This document shows positions 16,079-22,631 of a stretch of DNA of 28,655 nt, in pieces (position 1 is the stretch's first letter; each line of letters starts with the position of its first letter). This DNA is from Paraclostridium ghonii (lineage in GTDB: Bacteria > Bacillota > Clostridia > Peptostreptococcales > Peptostreptococcaceae): positions 1-28,655 of the forward strand of contig NZ_JAKEDR010000025.1 in the NCBI RefSeq assembly GCF_023653455.1. Reading direction: 5' to 3'. The translations under genes and the position numbers were made by a program. The notes beneath the pieces were generated by a model, which was not told where the DNA came from, did no database searches, and saw only the letters and a list, made by a program, of their open reading frames with translations.

Positions 16079-16618
16079 TTATTGTTCTTCAATTATTCCG
16101 TATCCTAATCCATGTCTTTTATAAACAGTGTTTATTTTATCAGTTTCTGAGTTTCTAAACATATAGAAATCATGCCCTAGTAATTCCATTTGAAGTATTG
16201 CTTCTTCACTATTCATAGGTTTTATTGAGAACTTTTTAACTCTTTCTATATGAATATCCTTTTCGTTTATATTATTATCAAAATTATAATCTTCTATATT
16301 TTCAAATCTTATACTCTGATGGTTATTTTTTCTACTTTTTGTTCTAGTTTTATACTTTCTAAGTTGTTTATATAATTTATCGTAAACTACATCTATAGCT
16401 GAGTATAAATCTTTTTGACCATCCTCTGCTCTTATTATAGGTCCTTTCATTGGAACTATAGTTACTTCAACTTTTTGTTTTTCTTTTTCAGCACTTATTG
16501 TAACTTTCGCATCTGTATCTACGTTTAGGTACTGTTGTAATTTCTCCATCTTACTCTCAATCTTAGCATTTATGCTTTCTGTAGGATTTATATTTTTCCC
16601 GATTACTCTTATATTCAT
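16079..16618 (-). CDS. hpf: Ribosome hibernation-promoting factor, long form
   Basis: Binds the 30S decoding region and dimerises 70S ribosomes into inactive 100S particles in stationary phase. The 179 residues have the long-form architecture: an N-terminal HPF/YfiA domain (MNIRVIGKNINPTESIN... with EDGQKDLYSAIDVVYDKLYKQLRKYK, residues 1-95), a charged linker, and a C-terminal dimerisation domain (about 122-179, VKKFSIKPMNSEEAILQMELLGHDFYMFRN...). The start follows AAGGAGG. Monocistronic. I could not settle its promoter in the 160 bases upstream. Confidence 0.97.
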   Translation of the reverse strand: MNIRVIGKNINPTESINAKIESKMEKLQQYLNVDTDAKVTISAEKEKQKVEVTIVPMKGPIIRAEDGQKDLYSAIDVVYDKLYKQLRKYKTRTKSRKNNHQSIRFENIEDYNFDNNINEKDIHIERVKKFSIKPMNSEEAILQMELLGHDFYMFRNSETDKINTVYKRHGLGYGIIEEQ

Positions 16619-16778
16619 AAGTAGTACCTCCTTGTATAAACAATTGTTAAATACTTCATCTTCTTTTAAAGTTTTATATTTAACTTACCTTAATTCTATA
16701 GCAACTTCTTCCAAATTTCTATTCTATATTTTATATTTTTTTCATGTTATAATATTAATTAGGGGTATTTTACCCGAA

Positions 16779-16812
16779 AAAAAGAACTATCCTTTAAAAG
16801 ATAGTTCTTTTT
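16779..16812 (-). terminator. Intrinsic terminator of the PEP carboxykinase gene
   Basis: 13-bp stem AAAAAGAACTATC / GATAGTTCTTTTT with an 8-base loop, seven T on the minus strand, four bases past the stop. A second small hairpin (GGGTA/TACCC, about 16762-16774) follows immediately. Confidence 0.88.
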
Positions 16813-16815
16813 GCA

Positions 16816-18354
16816 TTATATTGAAGCAGTAGCAGCTATTTCTTCTTTTGCAGATTCTTCGTATTTAGCTAACCACACTTTTCTTTCTAGTTTTAGTTTA
16901 GTTGCAATTTTATTATACTCTTCTTTAGTATAGTAATTTCTTGGATTATATTTACTAATGTCTATTCCATCTACATTTGAAGGAACCATATAACCCCACT
17001 CTCCATCTTCAATCCAATTTATATTATCTCTTGCTATTTCTTTCATTATAGTAGTGGATACATTTATAGTTAATTTCTCACCTTCAAATCCTTCTTTTGC
17101 TCCAACACTTCCTGTGTTTAATATGAAACATTCCATATCAGGGTTATTTTGTAATATTTCCTTAAGTTTTATACCTTCCTCAATTTCAGGTCCCATTATA
17201 AATGGATTAGTTCCAACACATCTTTTTGATTGACCAGCTTTTGTTGGATCTCCTGCTGAAGTTTCTATAGATTCACCTAACATAAATGCATCTAAAGCTT
17301 GTTTTGGATTTAGCTTAACTACAGGTGGGACAATATCATTTCTTCTAGTTATAAAAATTATCTTATTTGCCTTCTCTAAATCAACAGTATCATCTGTTGT
17401 GTCTATTTCTTCTCTTAGTATAACACCTCTACCATTTGAAGTTAAACTTGTATCATAAAAATCTACGTTTCCATCTTTATCTACTTTAATATTTTCCAAA
17501 GCTGCATTTTCACTAGTAGCAGCTTTATATAAAACGCTTTGTTGATCTGGATTTAACCCTTCTGTTTTTATATAAAATCCATTTTCACTTCCTACGCAAT
17601 ATCCATTTTCATCCATAAATATAACATCATCTTGTCTCACTATAGCTCTTTCTTCTCCAGTTAATTCGTGGTCATGTATAGTTAATGTTGTTTTTCCTGT
17701 TCCACTTAACCCAAACATTATAAATCCTACATCTTTTAATTCTTTATTTTTATCATACACTCTAAGAACTTTACTTCCTGCATGGAATCCTAGACCACCA
17801 GCTTGTTTTACCTTATACATAGCCATTCTTAAGAATGATTTTTTAGATTCTCCAAAATAATCACTCCCTAATATAAATGTAACTCCACTTTCTGGATATG
17901 CAAACATTATTCTTTCTGGCCATTCTGGAACATAAATACTTACTAAGTCTGGATTTTCAATATTAGTTGGATCAAATAATGTGTTATTCCACATATGTGC
18001 TATTCTTGCATATTTTTTTGATATATATAATCTGCAATTGAATGCAAACTTATCATTCATACCCATCTTTCTATCTACTCTTATCATTTCTTTGTCTTTT
18101 ATATATTCAAATACTTTAGCTGCAATTTCATCAGCTTTAGATTTGCTTATTTCTTTTTGATCTACGCCAGTTTTTATTTCATCTACTATATAAGTATTTT
18201 TAGCACTTCTATTTCTAACTTCACTTATATAGCTAGCACTTTTAAATTCTGTTGTTTTTTCCATATTTTGCGCTAAATCTCTTAATTCTCTTCTACTTGG
18301 ATTTTCTATAACTTTCCCAAATAACCCATCATTTATATCCTTTATACTAAACAT
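16816..18354 (-). CDS. pckA: Phosphoenolpyruvate carboxykinase (ATP-type), divergent
   Basis: Interconverts oxaloacetate and phosphoenolpyruvate with ATP/ADP; in fermenters it often works toward oxaloacetate. The 512 residues show the ATP-type signatures. YFGESKKS (residues 166-173) matches the substrate-binding YGGEMKK, His191 matches the metal-ligand His, and the kinase-1a P-loop is FGLSGTGKTTL (214-224). A QDD motif is at 241-243, and FITRRNDIVPP lies further on. Compared with the classical E. coli enzyme (about 540 residues), the spacing between His, P-loop and DD is longer by several residues, and the C-terminal third (ESIETSAGDPTKAGQSKRCVGTNPF and after) is unlike it. It therefore belongs to a divergent subgroup. 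The start follows GGTGGAGGGG. Monocistronic, with a repeat-rich promoter region. Confidence 0.88.
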   Translation of the reverse strand: MFSIKDINDGLFGKVIENPSRRELRDLAQNMEKTTEFKSASYISEVRNRSAKNTYIVDEIKTGVDQKEISKSKADEIAAKVFEYIKDKEMIRVDRKMGMNDKFAFNCRLYISKKYARIAHMWNNTLFDPTNIENPDLVSIYVPEWPERIMFAYPESGVTFILGSDYFGESKKSFLRMAMYKVKQAGGLGFHAGSKVLRVYDKNKELKDVGFIMFGLSGTGKTTLTIHDHELTGEERAIVRQDDVIFMDENGYCVGSENGFYIKTEGLNPDQQSVLYKAATSENAALENIKVDKDGNVDFYDTSLTSNGRGVILREEIDTTDDTVDLEKANKIIFITRRNDIVPPVVKLNPKQALDAFMLGESIETSAGDPTKAGQSKRCVGTNPFIMGPEIEEGIKLKEILQNNPDMECFILNTGSVGAKEGFEGEKLTINVSTTIMKEIARDNINWIEDGEWGYMVPSNVDGIDISKYNPRNYYTKEEYNKIATKLKLERKVWLAKYEESAKEEIAATASI

Positions 18355-18376
18355 ACGACCCCTCCACCTTTAAATA

Positions 18377-18446
18377 GTATATCTTTTTATATTATTAGTG
18401 TATATCATTCACATTATTAGTATATCATTTTTCCTTAAAATGTCTA
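18377..18446 (-). promoter_or_regulatory. pckA promoter with three GATATAC repeats
   Basis: On the minus strand TAGACA (complement of 18441-18446), 16 bases, TATACT (complement of 18419-18424). GATATAC occurs three times in the same orientation (complements of 18420-18426, 18400-18406, 18377-18383). Around the first two the match extends to AATGATATAC..TAATAAT. The first copy overlaps the -10 and the others lie downstream, which is the position expected for repressor sites. Confidence 0.5.
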
Positions 18447-18507
18447 CTATTTTTATATATTTTTTTAATTAATATACACTTTTAATTTTCTAACTATTTT
18501 CCCACAT

Positions 18508-18534
18508 AAAAAAAGAGTCTATTTTTAAATAGCC
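18508..18534 (-). terminator. Weak terminator after the sigma V operon
   Basis: Short stem CTATTT/AAATAG (18519-18524 with 18527-18532) with a run of seven T after an intervening GACTC on the minus strand. It lies about 30 bases after the stop of the 31-residue gene. Confidence 0.45.
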
Positions 18535-18560
18535 CCCCTATATATATCAATTTCTTAATT

Positions 18561-18656
18561 TTAAATTTTTAAACTAGGAATTATCATATATATACTAAAA
18601 AATAGCCCTATACAACCTATAATAAATAAAATTTTAATATAAGCTCTAGTTTCCAT
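18561..18656 (-). CDS. 31-residue single-span membrane peptide in the sigma V operon
   Basis: A short frame in the 313-base gap after rsiV. It opens with ATG at 18656, preceded by AAGGAGG at ideal spacing, and encodes METRAYIK, then a hydrophobic helix (about residues 9-27), then PSLKI and a stop. The start lies 11 bases after the rsiV stop, so it is probably translated from the same mRNA. A strong ribosome binding site, operon position and a membrane-helix composition support a real gene. No homologue is recalled. It could modulate RsiV, its protease, or the envelope. In known sigma V operons this place is held by a peptidoglycan-modifying enzyme, absent here. Confidence 0.6.
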   Translation of the reverse strand: METRAYIKILFIIGCIGLFFSIYMIIPSLKI

Positions 18657-18667
18657 CCTTATCCTCC

Positions 18668-19528
18668 TTAATTCATTAGTGGTTGTATAATATCATTTGG
18701 AATAGTAAACTCAACTAATCCTATATATCCTGGAGCTACTTCGTATTTATCAAAGCAAACAACAAGTTCTCCATCTTTATTTATATAAAAATCTTGGTTT
18801 TCACTTATAGATTTAAAGTTTTCGTCCCCCATCTCTTTATCATCTAACCAATAAATTTTATTTTTATCTGCCTTCATTTCATTCCTCATTTGTTCTTTTA
18901 TATTTTCACTTATAATATCTATATATTTATCATTTTTAAACATACCTTCTAGTGTTAATATTGTTTGATTTTTTTTATCTATATTGTAAAATTTTCTAGT
19001 AGTATTAGAAGACCCTTGCGATTCATAGTTATATATTACTAATGATAATATTTTATCATTATCTGTTTTAACCTCATACCATGATTCTGCATCTTTATTA
19101 CCTACTGATTTAGCTTCTTTTAAATCTTTAACTTCTTGTAGATATTGATCGTATAGTTTTTTTCCTTCCTTTTCAAACTCTTTATTTAATTTATACTCTA
19201 AGTCTTTATTATCTAAACCTTCTATTTTTGGTACTTTTATAGATGCATCGTATCCATCTTCTTTTATTTTATAGTTTGAAAAGTTTATTACCTTAATCAC
19301 ATTTCCTATTACAGGTATTTGTTCTAAAGTCTGTGCAAATGATTTGTTTACATTAACCGAACCTATAACAATACATAATGATGCTGCCACTATTATCCAT
19401 TTATTGCTGGCACTTTTATTTCGTTTTTTTGAATTTATAGCATCGTTTACAACTTCATTTAAATTGTCTGGTATTTTTGTATCATTATAATTTTTCTTTA
19501 ATTTTTCTATCTTATCTATATCCTTCAT
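18668..19528 (-). CDS. rsiV: RsiV-like anti-sigma factor, lysozyme sensor
   Basis: Membrane anti-sigma factor that holds sigma V until lysozyme binding triggers its proteolysis. The 286 residues (B. subtilis RsiV is about 285) comprise a cytoplasmic sigma-binding part (1-43), one membrane helix (about 44-60), and an extracytoplasmic region of DUF4163/DUF3298 type. That region contains NKEFEKEGKKLYDQYL, the SLVIYNYESQGSSNTTRKFYNID stretch, LTLEGMFKN and FDKYEVAPGYIGLVEFTIP. The frame extends to a GTG at 19537, but that codon falls inside the AAGGAGTG ribosome binding site, so the ATG at 19528 is chosen. It directly follows the sigma gene. The family assignment is from recognised motifs and gene order. 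Lysozyme sensing is established for the family and inferred here. Confidence 0.88.
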   Translation of the reverse strand: MKDIDKIEKLKKNYNDTKIPDNLNEVVNDAINSKKRNKSASNKWIIVAASLCIVIGSVNVNKSFAQTLEQIPVIGNVIKVINFSNYKIKEDGYDASIKVPKIEGLDNKDLEYKLNKEFEKEGKKLYDQYLQEVKDLKEAKSVGNKDAESWYEVKTDNDKILSLVIYNYESQGSSNTTRKFYNIDKKNQTILTLEGMFKNDKYIDIISENIKEQMRNEMKADKNKIYWLDDKEMGDENFKSISENQDFYINKDGELVVCFDKYEVAPGYIGLVEFTIPNDIIQPLMN

Positions 19529-19540
19529 AAATTTCACTCC

Positions 19541-20047
19541 TTAATAATCTTCCATTTTTATTTTTATCTTTAGCCTCCTAAGTCCAGTATAAAGTTTGGT
19601 TTTTATTGTGTTTGTATTTTGTGATAAAATATTAGCTATCTCATCTATTTTCATATCTTCAAAATACCTTAAAACTATAATTATTCTATATTCTTCTGGA
19701 AGCTTTTCTAATGCCCTCTCAAGATCTATATCTGTATATATATCATTTGAATTGTATTTGGAGTCTAATGCTTCTTCACTTAAATTTACATACTTATTAT
19801 TTTTTCTTATATAGTCTATAGAACTATTTACTAAAATTTTATAAAACCACGACTTAATTGCTTTTTCATCTTTAAGCGAGTCTAGTTTTGAAAGTGCCTT
19901 ACATATAGAATCATGAACTATATCTAATGCATCATCTTGATTTTTTACATAGCTATACGCTACTTTATAAAAACTTTCTTGATTATTTACTATATAATCT
20001 TTAACTTTATTTTCTTTATTTTTTTTATTTGAGCTCAATAATTTCAT
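19541..20047 (-). CDS. sigV: ECF RNA polymerase sigma factor, sigma V type
   Basis: Extracytoplasmic-function sigma factor of 168 residues. Region 2 is at about 20-85 (YKVAYSYVKNQDDALDIVHDS...KSWFYKILVNSSIDYIR). Region 4 is at about 113-162 (LEKLPEEYRIIIVLRYFEDMKIDEIANILSQNTNTIKTKLYTGLRRLK, with the helix-turn-helix at DEIANIL...TIKTKL). It has no region 1 or 3, as usual for ECF factors. The ATG is preceded by AAAGGAGG at a rather long 13-base spacing, but an in-frame stop just upstream excludes an earlier start. It is cotranscribed with rsiV. Naming as sigma V rests on the RsiV partner. Confidence 0.9.
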   Translation of the reverse strand: MKLLSSNKKNKENKVKDYIVNNQESFYKVAYSYVKNQDDALDIVHDSICKALSKLDSLKDEKAIKSWFYKILVNSSIDYIRKNNKYVNLSEEALDSKYNSNDIYTDIDLERALEKLPEEYRIIIVLRYFEDMKIDEIANILSQNTNTIKTKLYTGLRRLKIKIKMEDY

Positions 20048-20084
20048 CTAAATCTATATACCTCCTTTCGTTTACATATATATA

Positions 20085-20113
20085 GACGTTTTATCTATAT
20101 TAAAAAGTTTTAA
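20085..20113 (-). promoter_or_regulatory. Probable autoregulated ECF promoter of sigV
   Basis: On the minus strand TTAAAAC (complement of 20107-20113), 18 bases, CGTC (complement of 20085-20088). This resembles the AAC...CGTC pattern of sigma V-type ECF promoters, although the spacer is one to two bases longer than usual. Confidence 0.45.
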
Positions 20114-20160
20114 CTTTTTTAATTTATAGTTTCTCAATATAACTTATTATGAATTAAAAA

Positions 20161-20198
20161 ATGGGCTGTCACACTATTTTTTAAGTGCGACAACCCAT
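20161..20198 (-). terminator. Intrinsic terminator of the YjeM-like gene
   Basis: 15-base arms (20161-20175 and 20184-20198) pair completely on the minus strand if two G-U pairs are allowed (AUGGGUUGUCGCACU with AGUGUGACAGCCCAU), followed by TTTTTT. The G-U pairs exist only in the minus-strand RNA, which fixes the orientation. Confidence 0.88.
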
Positions 20199-20206
20199 AT
20201 TTTTAT

Positions 20207-21751
20207 TTATTTTGCAACGTTTTTAGTTTTTTTAGATTTTTCTCCATATTTATTTTCATAAACTGTATATAATACAAACCCTACTATCGCAAATATTAAT
20301 GGTCCAACTATCATAGTCAATGTTTTATACATTCCATCTGGAGAAGTTAATGCTGGTTCTATTATAGTAAATAAGTTTGCAAATCCAACAACTGCAGTTA
20401 CTATAATAGCTAACACCATAGAAATTGCTTTAGTCTTATATACTACGAATGGTTTTTCTATTTCTCCATTTAGTTGTTTTTTCTTAAATACAGGAAATGC
20501 ACCAGATAAGAACATATATGGTATTGTCATGGCAACGTTAGTCATTAAAGTAAGTATTGCAAAGAATTCTTTTGCACTACTTCCACCAAACGATACTAAA
20601 ATTATCATAGCCGAAACTATAACCGCTTGCCATTTCATAGCATTTACAGGCATTCCATCTTTTAAATCACCTAACTTACCAGGCCATAACTCTTTTGGAG
20701 CTCCTTGTATTAATGTCTTAAGTGGTGAATAAGTTAATGTAAAGAATGCTCCTGTTAACGATAAGAACATTGAGAATCCTATAAATCTAGCAGTCCAAGC
20801 TCCCATAGTAAGAGATATACTCTCAGATAGTCCAAATCCTATTCCTAATTTATACCCTAAATTGCTCATTAATATGTATGTAGCATTTGCCATATTAACA
20901 TGATCTCCCCCTAGTACTTCACTCCAGTTAGTAAACATACCACATGCAAATATACCAAGTGCATATCCTACAGATATAATTATTGCAGATATTGCAAGCC
21001 CTTTAGGGAAAGTTTTTTCAGCATTTTCAGTTTGATCAACAAGTCCTCCTAAAACTTCTAGTCCTCCAAATGCAAATACTGCAAATGTTAAGAATGACAA
21101 CACCGTAAGAGGTGTTTGATATGAAGGATTTGGTGACATAGTAAAAGATTTTGCCATATCGGATATTGGTTGAGCTAATTCTCCTGTTAATGCAACTACT
21201 AACACTCCTCCAACTAATAATACTATATTAAGTAGTGCAACAGCAGTTCCCCCTATAGAAGTTATTTTACTTATTTTGTCAATACCTTTAGTCCCTATAA
21301 ATGTAACAACACATATCCATATTACACCTAAAACCCCTAGAGTTTTAACTGATGTTAATCCAAATAAACTCCATGTTGAAGTCATATCTTTACCAAATAT
21401 AGCATTTGATAATGGTACCCATAAAGTAGAAGAAACGCTTACCATCCATGTTACATAAGAAGCATACCACATAAATGTACCTATAAAAGCGTATTTACCG
21501 CCTACTGATTTCTCCATCCATGAGTACATACCTCCACTTTCTTTTTTAAATGCAGATCCATACTCTGCCATCATAAAAGCATATGGTATAAAGAATAGTA
21601 CCGCACTTAATACGTACCATGGTATAGCTGCATACCCCATTAAGTAGAATGCTCTTGGCATGTTCCCAAATCCAAATACTGATGTAAATATCATAAGTAT
21701 TAATGGTACTAATGTAAGCTTTTTAACGTTATTATTGCTTGGCTGTGACAT
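20207..21751 (-). CDS. YjeM-like APC-superfamily amino-acid transporter
   Basis: Inner-membrane transporter of 514 residues with about 12-14 membrane helices. It resembles the glutamate/GABA-type antiporter subgroup of the amino acid-polyamine-cation superfamily, closest to YjeM: the N-terminal FTSVFGFGNMPRAFYLMGY and PYAFMMAEYGSAFKKESGGMYSWMEKSVGG are typical of that branch. Other landmarks are FAVFAFGGLEVLGGLVDQTENAEKTFPKG and the basic C-terminal tail. The start (MSQPSNNN) follows AAGGGGTGGG. Monocistronic, divergent from brnQ across an 880-base gap. The substrate is not determined; names given to YjeM relatives are by homology only. Confidence 0.88.
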   Translation of the reverse strand: MSQPSNNNVKKLTLVPLILMIFTSVFGFGNMPRAFYLMGYAAIPWYVLSAVLFFIPYAFMMAEYGSAFKKESGGMYSWMEKSVGGKYAFIGTFMWYASYVTWMVSVSSTLWVPLSNAIFGKDMTSTWSLFGLTSVKTLGVLGVIWICVVTFIGTKGIDKISKITSIGGTAVALLNIVLLVGGVLVVALTGELAQPISDMAKSFTMSPNPSYQTPLTVLSFLTFAVFAFGGLEVLGGLVDQTENAEKTFPKGLAISAIIISVGYALGIFACGMFTNWSEVLGGDHVNMANATYILMSNLGYKLGIGFGLSESISLTMGAWTARFIGFSMFLSLTGAFFTLTYSPLKTLIQGAPKELWPGKLGDLKDGMPVNAMKWQAVIVSAMIILVSFGGSSAKEFFAILTLMTNVAMTIPYMFLSGAFPVFKKKQLNGEIEKPFVVYKTKAISMVLAIIVTAVVGFANLFTIIEPALTSPDGMYKTLTMIVGPLIFAIVGFVLYTVYENKYGEKSKKTKNVAK

Positions 21752-22291
21752 CTAACCCACCCCTTAAAATATATTTAATTTTTTTGACAAATAAACAGTC
21801 TTTCTGTTGTTAATCTGCCATTCGCTTATTTATTGTTAGATTATCACCATTATTTTTGATTTTCAATATATTTCACTTTATTTTAAACATTACGAATCTT
21901 CTTATTCTTTTTAAAAATCCAACATTCGATTTTTTCCAAAAAAAACATTCATATTGTGAATTTGTTTATTTTATATAATTTAATTTTTATAAACCTATTT
22001 TATTTTTTTAATTCATCTTTCATTCCATCTTTCTACATTTTTTTATTTAAATTTTCATAATATGTTATTTTTTTATTCAATTTTATTATTCCAAAATTTT
22101 CTTTTTAATTTTCTTCGCAAATTAGCTATACTTTTTAATATATTGATCTCTATTATTTTTTAGTTAATTTTATTAGATTTTTCCTTCTATCTGTCAAATT
22201 TCTTTTAATTGAAGCCGAAATATTTTTTTAGATTTTTCACATTAAAAAAGTTTTTAAGTTTTTAATTTTTTAATTTTTTTAAATTTACCTA
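21752..22291. other. AT-rich intergenic region between divergent transporter genes
   Basis: About 540 bases of extremely AT-rich sequence with no supportable gene on either strand. The yjeM-like promoter should lie near its left end. TTGAAA with GATAAT about 15 bases later on the minus strand (roughly 21853-21878) is the best candidate but is weak. AATTTTC-containing stretches near 22108-22125 only partly match a CodY box. I see no riboswitch or RNA gene. Confidence 0.5.
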
Positions 22292-22320
22292 TTGCATTTT
22301 TCTTAATTAATTAATATAAT
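22292..22320 (+). promoter_or_regulatory. Promoter of the brnQ leader transcript
   Basis: TTGCAT (22292-22297), 17 bases, TATAAT (22315-22320). It would start transcription near 22327, giving a leader of about 305 bases before the brnQ start codon. Confidence 0.7.
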
Positions 22321-22362
22321 TATATCTAACAAAAACAAATATCAAAAGGAGATTAAGTAGAG

Positions 22363-22428
22363 ATGAAGAATATTAACTTAACTAGTTGGAAAAAATTTAA
22401 TAAGTTTTACTTTAGCTATTATAGTTAA
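22363..22428 (+). CDS. 21-codon aromatic-rich leader peptide of the brnQ attenuator
   Basis: ATG at 22363, preceded by AAAGGAG (22345-22351, 11 bases away), opens 21 codons ending TAA at 22426-22428. Seven of the 21 residues are aromatic: Trp9, Phe12, Phe15, Tyr16, Phe17, Tyr19, Tyr20. Six of them are packed into the last ten codons (FNKFYFSYYS). Leu and Ile occur once each and Val not at all. The stop codon touches the first base of the first pairing arm (22429), the arrangement expected if ribosome position on this peptide decides RNA folding downstream. It is probably a cis-acting regulatory peptide. Confidence 0.72.
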   Translation: MKNINLTSWKKFNKFYFSYYS

Positions 22429-22546
22429 GTTTGTATTTATGATATAGATCGAAAATCATAGATGCAAACGGAAAAAATGTTTGTATCTATGATGGCTAAT
22501 TTAGCTTGTACTTAGGCCACATAGATAAATACTATGTGGCTTTTTT
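22429..22546 (+). promoter_or_regulatory. Transcription attenuator with competing arms upstream of brnQ
   Basis: Arm 1 (22429-22443) pairs with arm 2 (22455-22469) over 15 bp including two G-U. Arm 2 also pairs with arm 3 (22479-22493) over 15 bp with one G-U, since arm 3 is a near copy of arm 1. Arm 3 extended (22485-22496, ATCTATGATGGC) pairs with arm 4 (22516-22526, GCCACATAGAT) over 11 bp with one bulged A. Arm 4 (22516-22524) pairs with arm 5 (22532-22540) over 9 perfect bp followed by TTTTTT, an intrinsic terminator. Predicted logic: when the ribosome stalls early in the leader, 1:2 forms, then 3:4, and transcription reads through. A ribosome at the stop codon hides arm 1, so 2:3 forms, then 4:5, and transcription ends. 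No T-box motif is present. Confidence 0.75.
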
Positions 22547-22554
22547 AATCCTAG

Positions 22555-22594
22555 GCAAAAATGCCGCATAGTATACACTATGTGGCCTTTTTGC
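22555..22594 (+). terminator. Second tandem terminator-like hairpin before brnQ
   Basis: Stem GCCGCATAGT/ACTATGTGGC (22563-22572 with 22577-22586), extended by GCAAAAA/TTTTTGC beyond one mismatch. The T tract is within the outer arm. Its inner arms are a variant of the first terminator (GCCACATAG), so the pair looks like a local duplication that gives a double stop. Confidence 0.65.
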
Positions 22595-22631
22595 ATATAT
22601 TTTATAAATTACTAAGAAAAGAGGTTTAATT

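Noticed and set aside
16672..16700. Sigma H promoter for hpf (AGAAATT ... ATAGAAT)
   Set aside because: Spacing is about two bases too long and the -35 lacks the GG. Not strong enough to annotate.
16760..16776. GGGTAAA as a sigma B -10 for hpf
   Set aside because: The motif is part of a small palindrome next to the pckA terminator, and no -35 of the right form lies 13-17 bases upstream.
22108..22125. CodY box in the transporter intergenic region
   Set aside because: AATTTTC is followed by a half-site with several mismatches, and such matches are frequent in AT-rich spacers.
22327..22631. T-box or other known riboswitch before brnQ
   Set aside because: No T-box consensus bulge (GGTGG-type) and no specifier-loop architecture. 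The competing arms and leader peptide explain the region better.
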